Below are positions 1 to 5,149 of a stretch of 8,743 nucleotides of DNA, one piece after another; position 1 is the stretch's first letter; each line of letters starts with the position of its first letter. The notes beneath the pieces are model-generated. The model saw nothing but the letters and a program-made list of their open reading frames with translations. It had not been told where the DNA came from and did not search any database. The position numbers were made by a program, and so were the translations under genes. The stretch is from contig JAHFVB010000185.1 in assembly GCA_023264755.1 (NCBI GenBank), positions 1 to 8,743 of the forward strand. Direction: 5' to 3'. This stretch comes from Mycobacterium sp. Its GTDB lineage: Bacteria > Actinomycetota > Actinomycetes > Mycobacteriales > Mycobacteriaceae.

Positions 1-103
1 TGGCTGCGCCCGCGTCGGCGTGCAGAGCGGGGTCGGCGAGCTGACGCTCGTGGTCGGCGTGCTCGGCGAGCAGCGCCTCGATCTTGGGCGCGTTTTCGGT
101 CAT
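1..103 (-). CDS. prfA: Peptide chain release factor 1, N-terminal fragment (gene runs off left edge)
   Basis: Release factor 1 recognises UAA and UAG stop codons in the ribosomal A site and triggers hydrolysis of the peptidyl-tRNA ester. Only the first 34 codons are present, beginning MTENAPKIEALLAEH and continuing through a QLADPAL segment. This matches the start of mycobacterial RF1 as I remember it (the M. tuberculosis protein also has LLAEHA and LADPALH). The stop-codon recognition and GGQ domains lie outside the window. The ATG at 103 is fixed by a strong Shine-Dalgarno, AAGGAGG at 115-109, five bases upstream. The gene follows rpmE in the same direction after a 99-nt gap that contains a strong hairpin. 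The rpmE-prfA order is the usual mycobacterial one and supports the call. The fragment is too short to check the catalytic parts. Confidence 0.9.
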   Translation of the reverse strand, partial: MTENAPKIEALLAEHADHERQLADPALHADAGAA

Positions 104-154
104 GCAAGCCTCCTTCCCCAGCTGTGCGGTATCGAATCTCTCGCTAGACGCGAA

Positions 155-193
155 CGGCGCCCGTCTGACGCGAGTGCGACAGAACGGGCGCCG
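155..193 (-). terminator. Long GC-rich hairpin between rpmE and prfA, no U-tract
   Basis: The arms at 155-164 and 184-193 are perfect 10-bp complements (CGGCGCCCGT/ACGGGCGCCG). Inside them, CTG/CAG and CGC/GCG can pair around a four-base loop, giving about 16 bp with one bulge and one mismatch. The hairpin begins nine bases after the rpmE stop codon. No T-run follows on either strand, so it is not a classical intrinsic terminator. Hairpins lacking a U-tail have been proposed as mycobacterial terminators. Alternatives are an attenuator, or an RNA stability or processing element within an rpmE-prfA transcript. The structure is seen; its function is inferred. Confidence 0.45.
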
Positions 194-202
194 ATCGAGG
201 TA

Positions 203-442
203 CTACTTGTCGGTCGTGGCGGCCTTCTCGCCGGTGTTGCGCTTGCCGTAGCGCTTCTCGAAGCGGGCCACGCGGCCGCCGCTGTCGAGAATCTTCTGCT
301 TGCCGGTGTAGAAGGGGTGGCACTGCGAGCAAACCTCGACCACGATGTGGCCGCTCTCCTTGGTGCTACGCGTCTGGAAGGTGTTGCCACAGCCGCAGAC
401 CACGGTGGTCTCGACGTAGGCGGGGTGAATGCCCGATCTCAT
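203..442 (-). CDS. rpmE: 50S ribosomal protein bL31, zinc-binding (C+) type
   Basis: bL31 is a small protein of the large ribosomal subunit that helps bridge the two subunits near the central protuberance. The 79-residue product has the family start (GIHPAY) and the zinc ligands CGC at residues 16-18 and CSQC at 38-41. This makes it the zinc-dependent form, not the cysteine-free paralogue made under zinc starvation. [20 protein letters not shown] at 42-61 is the conserved core, and the lysine-rich tail is typical of actinobacteria. The ATG at 442 is chosen because AAGAGG at 456-451 lies eight bases upstream. A second ATG five bases upstream (447) is out of frame and runs into TGA after one further codon. 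fadD ends 178 nt upstream and prfA follows. Regulation is probably through its own promoter and leader. Confidence 0.97.
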   Translation of the reverse strand: MRSGIHPAYVETTVVCGCGNTFQTRSTKESGHIVVEVCSQCHPFYTGKQKILDSGGRVARFEKRYGKRNTGEKAATTDK

Positions 443-478
443 TTCATGGTCCTCTTCGATAGGTGGTCGCCGGGTCGT

Positions 479-506
479 CTGAGGTGCTGGCCGTCGAGGC
501 CATCAG
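479..506 (-). promoter_or_regulatory. Stem-loop in the rpmE leader
   Basis: On the minus strand, CTGA plus TGGCC pairs with GGCCA plus TCAG. The inner stem is five base pairs around a five-base loop (TCGAC), and the outer four pairs are separated from it by a five-base bulge on one side. It lies 37 nt upstream of the rpmE start, inside the leader predicted from the -10 at 543-538. Computational L31 leader motifs have been proposed in Actinobacteria, so an autoregulatory leader is plausible. I cannot match this sequence to a specific Rfam model by eye. Confidence 0.35.
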
Positions 507-537
507 GCGTGAACCGGAACCGAGGGGTCGGCGGTAG

Positions 538-543
538 ATTATG
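538..543 (-). promoter_or_regulatory. Candidate extended -10 promoter for rpmE
   Basis: The minus strand reads TGG CATAAT, five of six matches to the TATAAT -10 box with a TGn extended -10 element. No good -35 hexamer is seen 16-18 nt upstream. A start near 531 would give rpmE a leader of about 90 nt. The 443-620 gap also contains a 10-bp GC palindrome at 612-621, at the end of fadD, but no convincing terminator. Confidence 0.45.
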
Positions 544-620
544 CCAGGTCAGCCGCCAGTCTCCTAAACGCGTGCAGACCGTGGGCTATTCCTCGGGTCA
601 ACGCAGGGCACGCGGGCCCG

Positions 621-2201
621 CTACCGAACCTGTTGGGCCAACCGGTAGCCGGTCTGGTCGCGTTTCCACATGACTCCCCCTGTCACGTCGAGGCCCCGCG
701 CGACGAGTTCGCGCTTGAGGATCTTGTTGGTCGCCGTGGTGGGTAGCTCGTCGGTGATCCATACGTACCGTGGCCGAGCCTTCGGCGACAGCTCTTCGTG
801 CGTGGACAGGAAGTGCTCGAACTCGGATGCGTCGAACTCCGCTCCGTCACGCAGGACGACGGCGGCCATCACCTGGTCGCCGACGAGCTCGTCGGGGACC
901 GCGTAGACCACTGCGCGGCTGACCGCCGGGAACTGGACGAGCACCCGCTCGATGGGCGCGGTGGCCATGTTCTCGCCGTCGACGCGCAGCCAGTCGGCAC
1001 TGCGGCCGGCGAAGTAGATCCAGCCGTCGGCGTCGCGGTAGGCCAGGTCACCCGACCAGTACATGCCGTGCTTGATTCGCTCGTCGGTGGCGGACGGGTC
1101 GTTGTAGTAGCCGCGGAACAGTCCGCTGCCGGTCGTGTTGACCAACTCCCCCACCGCTTCGTCCGCGTTGAGCAGGGCGCCGGCGTCGTCGAACTCCGCG
1201 ACCGCGCATTCCCGGAGCGAGTCGGGGTGGTAGATGGCCACGCCCGGATAGCCCCGGCCGATCGATCCGGGCGGACAGCCGTCCTCTCGGATGACGACGA
1301 TCGCGTTCTCGGTCGAGCCGAAGCCGTCCCACACCGAGCAGTCGAAACGCCGGGCGAACTCGGCGATGTCGCGGTCGCTGGCTTCGTTGCCGAAGGCGAC
1401 GCGCAGCGGGTTGTCGTGGTCGTCCGGTTGCGCGGGGGTGGCCAGGAGGTACGCCAGTGGCTTGCCGACGTAGTTCATATAGGTGACGCCGTGGGCGCGC
1501 ACGTCGGCGAGGAAGCGCGACGCCGAGAACTTGGCCGGAACCATCGCCGCGCCAGAGCTCAAGGCCACCGCCCAGCCCGCGTACACCCCGTTGGAGTGGA
1601 ACAACGGCATCGACAGGTAGGCCACGTCGTCGGTGGTGAGTTCGTACTTCGCCACCAGGGCCAGGCCCGCGATCAGTACGACGGCGTGCGGCACCTGAAC
1701 GGCCTTGGGCTCCCCGCTGGTGCCGGAGGTGAAGATCATCATGAACGTGTCATCGGGGGTCGATTCCCGGTACGGGGTTAGCGGTGGCGCGGCGGCCAAC
1801 TCGGCCGCCCACTCCGGGCTGGAGACGTCGATGACCCGGACGCCGGGTAGCTCGAGCCCGGCGATCAGCGCGCGGTGTTCGGCGTCGACCAGCAGTATTT
1901 GGGTGTCCACGCGGAGGATGTCACGGGCGAGCGCTGGCCCGCGGCGGGTGGTGTTGATCCCGCACAACGTGAAACCGCCCAGCCCCGCTGCCGCCAACGC
2001 CCGGAGCATGTCGGGGGTGTTGCCGAGCAGCGTGCCGACGTGCATCGGCCGGTTGGGATCGGCGGCGGTGATCAGGGCGGCCGCCTGTGCACTGGCCTCT
2101 GCGAGGTGCGCGCGCCACGACCAGGTCCGGTCGCCGTGCCTCAACCCGACCGTGTCGTCGTCCGCCCGCTCGCGTAGCAGTTGCTGGAGCGTCTCAGCCA
2201 T
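621..2201 (-). CDS. Fatty-acyl-CoA synthetase, FadD17-type (AMP-dependent synthetase/ligase)
   Basis: This cytosolic enzyme would activate a carboxylic acid with ATP to an acyl-adenylate and then transfer it to coenzyme A. The 526-residue product has the full ANL-family motif set: P-loop IFTSGTSGEPK at 156-166, DGFGSTENA at 292-300, SGDLAYRD at 383-390, GRSADWLRVDGENM at 399-412, and a C-terminal lysine in TNKILKREL (Lys493, the expected catalytic position). Whole-length resemblance is closest to M. tuberculosis FadD17, for example MPLFHSN, KFSAS.FLADVR, YVGKPL.Y.LATP and GTAPIERVL-like blocks. FadD17 is associated with sterol side-chain or fatty acid catabolism; the substrate here is unknown, so no symbol is given. 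The ATG at 2201 is preferred because AAGGTGG (2213-2207) lies five bases upstream; a TTG at 2231 lacks a good ribosome site. It is divergent from a TetR gene, its probable repressor. Confidence 0.92.
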   Translation of the reverse strand: MAETLQQLLRERADDDTVGLRHGDRTWSWRAHLAEASAQAAALITAADPNRPMHVGTLLGNTPDMLRALAAAGLGGFTLCGINTTRRGPALARDILRVDTQILLVDAEHRALIAGLELPGVRVIDVSSPEWAAELAAAPPLTPYRESTPDDTFMMIFTSGTSGEPKAVQVPHAVVLIAGLALVAKYELTTDDVAYLSMPLFHSNGVYAGWAVALSSGAAMVPAKFSASRFLADVRAHGVTYMNYVGKPLAYLLATPAQPDDHDNPLRVAFGNEASDRDIAEFARRFDCSVWDGFGSTENAIVVIREDGCPPGSIGRGYPGVAIYHPDSLRECAVAEFDDAGALLNADEAVGELVNTTGSGLFRGYYNDPSATDERIKHGMYWSGDLAYRDADGWIYFAGRSADWLRVDGENMATAPIERVLVQFPAVSRAVVYAVPDELVGDQVMAAVVLRDGAEFDASEFEHFLSTHEELSPKARPRYVWITDELPTTATNKILKRELVARGLDVTGGVMWKRDQTGYRLAQQVR

Positions 2202-2230
2202 GAGATCCACCTTGATCCGTTTGCTCAACA

Positions 2231-2258
2231 ATTATGAACAGATTCCAAAATCTGTCTA
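2231..2258 (-). promoter_or_regulatory. Candidate SigA-type promoter for fadD
   Basis: On the minus strand, TAGACA (2258-2253, five of six to TTGACA) and CATAAT (2236-2231, five of six to TATAAT) are separated by 16 nt. A transcript starting near 2224 would have a leader of about 22 nt ahead of the ATG at 2201. The inverted repeat at 2238-2255 lies almost wholly in the spacer and touches the -35, an ideal position for repression. Confidence 0.6.
2238..2255. promoter_or_regulatory. Perfect inverted repeat, probable TetR operator
   Basis: ACAGATT, CCAA, AATCTGT: two perfect 7-bp arms around a 4-bp centre, AT-rich within GC-rich DNA. It is in the intergenic region shared by the divergent tetR and fadD genes and sits between the -35 and -10 of the fadD promoter. 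TetR proteins usually bind such repeats beside their own gene. The repeat is seen directly; the protein that binds it is inferred. Confidence 0.6.
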
Positions 2259-2274
2259 CTGCCCTCGCCCCGGT

Positions 2275-2286
2275 CACGGTACCGTG
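2275..2286. promoter_or_regulatory. 12-bp perfect palindrome in the tetR-fadD intergenic region
   Basis: CACGGTACCGTG is perfectly self-complementary with no spacer. It lies 17 nt upstream of the fadD -35 and 60 nt before the tetR start. It could be a second operator for the neighbouring TetR or a site for another regulator. A chance palindrome is possible because it is short. Confidence 0.35.
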
Positions 2287-2346
2287 CGCTCCTTGGCAGA
2301 ATGCATCCGTCCCACCGATCGCGTAGCGAAACGAGCAGGAGTTCCC

Positions 2347-2952
2347 TTGACCAGCACCGCGGAACGCAAGACGGTTCGCGACCGGTTGATCGACGCCGCC
2401 GAGACATGCCTGCGCGACAAGGGCATTCGAGCCACGACGGTATCGGAGGTGGCCGAGGTCGCCGGGGTGTCGCGCGGGTGGCTCTACCGCCACTTCCCCG
2501 ACAAGGCGTCGCTGCTCGGTGCTGCGATCGTGCGGCTCAACGATGCGTACTGGTCGGAGTCGCACGCGATCCTCGAAGGGATATTGGGGCTGGATCGCCA
2601 GCTCGTCGCAGGCATTCGACATGGCCGTGCCGCCTACGACGACCCCGGCACGCTGTTGATGAAGCTGCGGGTCGACGAACCCGAGGAGTTCGCGGCGTGC
2701 GCCGGGGCCGGCGTACTCGGGTTGGTGCCAGACCTGGCCGAGTTCTGGTCGCGCTACCTGGTGGCCGCTCGCGACCGGGGCGACGTCCACCCCGACACCA
2801 ACATCGACGAGGCTTCGGAATGGGTTGCGCGCGTGCTGCTTTCGCTCGCAACCGTCCCGGGTGAGACGTTCGACGTCGACGATCCGGACGCCATGCTGGG
2901 CTACGTCCAGCGCTACGTCATGCCAGGGCTGCGCGCCGACCCGGCCGGCTGA
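2347..2952 (+). CDS. TetR/AcrR-family transcriptional regulator
   Basis: A 201-residue DNA-binding protein, probably a ligand-responsive repressor of the divergent acyl-CoA synthetase gene. Residues 10-60 form the TetR N-terminal domain: RDRLIDAAETCL, then the helix-turn-helix ATTVSEVAEVAGVSRGWLYRHF (about 29-50) and PDKASLLGAAI. The rest is the variable ligand-binding and dimerisation region, as usual for the family; no ligand can be read from it. The TTG start at 2347 is chosen because AGGAG at 2337-2341 lies five bases upstream, and the upstream reading frame offers no better start with a ribosome site. The gene is convergent with rho, whose terminator begins seven bases after this stop codon. 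Acyl-CoA binding is a reasonable guess from its neighbour. Base composition does not differ visibly from adjacent genes. Confidence 0.92.
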   Translation: MTSTAERKTVRDRLIDAAETCLRDKGIRATTVSEVAEVAGVSRGWLYRHFPDKASLLGAAIVRLNDAYWSESHAILEGILGLDRQLVAGIRHGRAAYDDPGTLLMKLRVDEPEEFAACAGAGVLGLVPDLAEFWSRYLVAARDRGDVHPDTNIDEASEWVARVLLSLATVPGETFDVDDPDAMLGYVQRYVMPGLRADPAG

Positions 2953-2954
2953 CG

Positions 2955-2986
2955 AAAAAGGCCCCCGCCCTTACGGGCAGGGGCCT
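2955..2986 (-). terminator. Intrinsic terminator of rho (possibly serving tetR as well)
   Basis: Read on the minus strand, the hairpin at 2986-2959 has 12 pairs including one G·U, closed by a GTAA tetraloop (GNRA class). It is followed at once by five T residues (2959-2955 region). It begins 15 bases after the rho stop codon. On the plus strand the same hairpin has one C·A mismatch and no T-run, so termination of tetR transcripts here would be weaker. Confidence 0.8.
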
Positions 2987-3001
2987 CTTGCAGACCGTCG
3001 A

Positions 3002-5149
3002 TCAGTCGTGATCCATGTTCCCCGGCGTGGTCTTGGAGACCTGCATGAGGAACTCGTAGTTGGTCTTCGTCTTGCGCAGCTGGCTCATCAACAGGTCGAT
3101 GGCCGCGTGCGGGTCGAGCCCCGACAACACCCGACGCAGCTTGTGCACCACGCCGAACTCGTCGGTCGAGAGCAGCAATTCGTCCTTGCGCGTGCCGGAC
3201 GGGTTGACGTCCACGGCCGGGAACACCCGACGCTCGGAGATCTTGCGATCCAGCTTGAGCTCGGCGTTGCCGGTGCCCTTGAACTCCTCGAAGATCACCG
3301 TGTCACCGGTGGAGCCCGTCTCGACCATCGCCGTGGCGATGATGGTCAGCGAACCGCCGAACTCGATGTTGCGGGCCGCGCCGAGGAACCGCTTGGGCGG
3401 GTAGAGCGCCGTGGAATCGACACCACCGGACAGGATGCGACCCGATGCGGGGGACGCGTTGTTGTAGGCACGTCCGAGCCGGGTGATCGAGTCGAGCAAC
3501 ACGACGACGTCCTTGCCCTGCTCGACCAGGCGCTTGGCCCGTTCGATCGCCAACTCGGCGGCCTGGGTGTGGTCTGACGGCGGCCGGTCGAAGGTCGAGG
3601 CAATGACCTCACCCTTGACCGAACGCTGCATGTCGGTGACCTCTTCGGGCCGCTCGTCGACGAGCACCACCATGAGGTGGCATTCGGGGTTGTTCACGGT
3701 GATCGCGTTGGCGATGTCCTGCAGAATCGTCGTCTTACCCGCCTTGGGCGGCGACACGATCAACGCGCGCTGACCCTTGCCGATCGGCATGATCAGATCG
3801 ATTACCCGGGTGGTCAACCGCTCCGGAGTGGTCTCCAGGCGCAGCCGCTGGTTCGGGTAGAGCGGGGTCAGCTTGTTGAAGTCGGGACGATTCTTGGCGT
3901 CCTCGACCCGACCGCCGTTGACGGTGTCCAGGCGAACCAGCGGGTTGAACTTCTGGCGCGGGTTCTGGCCACCGCCGCCACCGCCGGTGCCCTCGCCCTC
4001 ACGGGCGACACGGACCGCGCCGGTCACGGCATCGCCGCGACGTAGGCCGTTCTTGCGGACCATGTTCATGGACACGTAGACGTCGTTGGGCCCGGCCAGG
4101 TAGCCAGACGTCCGGACGAACGCGTAGTTGTCCAGCACGTCGAGGATGCCGGCCACGGGCTGCACGACGTCGTCTTCGCGCAACTCGGTGTCGCCACCGC
4201 CGCCGCTTTCTCCGCCGACCCGGTCGCCACGACGCCTGCGATCACGGAAGCGGCGGCCCCGTCGGCCCTGCCGTCCGTCCTCGTCGTCATCGTCGTTGTT
4301 CTGGTTGTTGTTCTGGTTATTGCTGTTGTTGCCTTGGTTGCTGCCGGCATTGTTGTTGCCGCCGTTGTTGTTGCCGGCGTTGTTGTTGCCGCCGTTGTTG
4401 CGGTTGTTGGCGTTGTTCGAGTTGCCGCCGCCGTTGTTCTTCTCGCTGTTGTCGTCAGAGCGGTTGCCGCCGGAGCGGTTCTGCCGACCCGAATCCTGGT
4501 TGCCCTGCTCGGCAGCCTTCTCCTGGGTCTTGTCGGCCCGGTCGGCGCGCTCGCCACGGTCGGCCCGTTCGGTCCTTTCGGGCCGCTCGGTCCTTTCGGG
4601 CTTGTCGGTCTTTGCCGGGGCTTCGACCTTGTCCTCGGAGGCCGGCGCAGCGGCCTTCTCGTCGGTCTTGACGCTCGCATCGGTCGTGACGGCGGCATCG
4701 GCGACGACGCCATCCGGCGCACCGGCCTGACGCGAGGCACCACGGCGCTCACGACGTGCACGCGGAGGTGCGGCGTTGGCTTCCGGGGCCGACTCGGCGG
4801 GTGCGGCCGCACTGGTCGGGGCGGCTTCGGCGGCTGGCGCAACGGCCGTGCCGTTGCCCTGACCGCGTTGTTCGCGGATGGCGGCGATGAGTTCGCTCTT
4901 GCGCATCGCCGAGGCACCCTTGATGCCGACCTCGTTGGCAAGTGCGCGCAGGTCAGGCAGCACCATGCCGGTCAGCGAACCACCGCGACCGCTCGGCGCG
5001 ACGCCGGAAACCGGCGCCGTCGCCACCGAGGGCGCGGCAGCCTGGTCCGGCGCGGCCGAAACCTGCTGGGTGAGGTCTGAATTCACGGATTCCGGCAACG
5101 AGACGCTTTCGCTGCTGCCGCCAGCCGTGATGAGGTCCGTATCAGTCAC
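3002..5149 (-). CDS. rho: Transcription termination factor Rho with Asn-rich N-terminal insertion
   Basis: Rho is a hexameric RNA-dependent ATPase/translocase that ends transcription of untranslated RNA. The 715-residue product has: a Rho N-terminal helical domain (about 60-95); a long low-complexity insertion (about 96-310) with charged PERTER/ADR repeats (180-207), an Asn-rich tract (234-285) and a D/R-rich patch (286-310); the RNA-binding cold-shock-like domain (325-382, with DNYAFVRTSGY); and the ATPase core with Walker A SPPKAGKTT (466-474), VDERPEEVTDMQR (497-509), Walker B VVVLLDS (548-554), Q-loop region GGVDSTALYPPKRF and R-loop KGTGN (624-628). M. tuberculosis Rho, as recalled, is about 600 residues; the excess lies mainly in the insertion. 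The GTG at 5149 is chosen because translation gives (M)TDTDLITAG, the same N-terminus as in M. tuberculosis, with AAGGA five bases upstream. An ATG at 5200 would add 17 residues and lacks a good ribosome site. Met608 and Phe597 are discussed in the findings. Confidence 0.98.
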   Translation of the reverse strand: MTDTDLITAGGSSESVSLPESVNSDLTQQVSAAPDQAAAPSVATAPVSGVAPSGRGGSLTGMVLPDLRALANEVGIKGASAMRKSELIAAIREQRGQGNGTAVAPAAEAAPTSAAAPAESAPEANAAPPRARRERRGASRQAGAPDGVVADAAVTTDASVKTDEKAAAPASEDKVEAPAKTDKPERTERPERTERADRGERADRADKTQEKAAEQGNQDSGRQNRSGGNRSDDNSEKNNGGGNSNNANNRNNGGNNNAGNNNGGNNNAGSNQGNNSNNQNNNQNNDDDDEDGRQGRRGRRFRDRRRRGDRVGGESGGGGDTELREDDVVQPVAGILDVLDNYAFVRTSGYLAGPNDVYVSMNMVRKNGLRRGDAVTGAVRVAREGEGTGGGGGGQNPRQKFNPLVRLDTVNGGRVEDAKNRPDFNKLTPLYPNQRLRLETTPERLTTRVIDLIMPIGKGQRALIVSPPKAGKTTILQDIANAITVNNPECHLMVVLVDERPEEVTDMQRSVKGEVIASTFDRPPSDHTQAAELAIERAKRLVEQGKDVVVLLDSITRLGRAYNNASPASGRILSGGVDSTALYPPKRFLGAARNIEFGGSLTIIATAMVETGSTGDTVIFEEFKGTGNAELKLDRKISERRVFPAVDVNPSGTRKDELLLSTDEFGVVHKLRRVLSGLDPHAAIDLLMSQLRKTKTNYEFLMQVSKTTPGNMDHD
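4334..4393 (-). repeat. In-frame tandem repeat encoding GGNNNAGNNN in Rho
   Basis: Codons 253-272 contain two copies of a 30-nt unit (GGNNNAGNNN, then GGNNNAGSNQ), each built from two 15-nt half-units. Asn is almost always encoded by AAC, so the plus strand shows runs of gttgttgtt separated by gccg blocks. It lies in the linker between the N-terminal and RNA-binding domains. Such repeats can change length by replication slippage without shifting the frame if whole units are gained or lost. Confidence 0.8.

Noticed and set aside
612..621. GCGGGCCCGC palindrome at the fadD end as a terminator
   Set aside because: A palindrome with no loop room folds poorly as RNA, and no T-run follows.
798..1781. 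327-codon plus-strand open frame opposite fadD
   Set aside because: High-GC antisense shadow: Arg/Val/Gly-rich product with no recognisable domain. The minus-strand frame carries all acyl-CoA synthetase motifs.
2202..2231. TTG at 2231 as the fadD start
   Set aside because: It lies within the predicted promoter -10 and has no ribosome site; the ATG at 2201 has AAGGTGG at ideal spacing.
2293..2330. TTGGCA at 2293 as a -35 for tetR
   Set aside because: No acceptable -10 lies 16-19 nt downstream, so the tetR promoter was left unassigned.
1705..2346. N-terminal extension of the tetR frame back to 1705
   Set aside because: The extension runs antisense through fadD. The TetR domain starts right after the TTG at 2347, which has its own AGGAG.
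4334..5080. Long plus-strand frame opposite rho with Val/Ala/Gly-rich repeats
   Set aside because: It is the complement of the Asn-rich and Ala-rich coding repeats of rho. It has no family match and no ribosome site, and rho is unambiguous.
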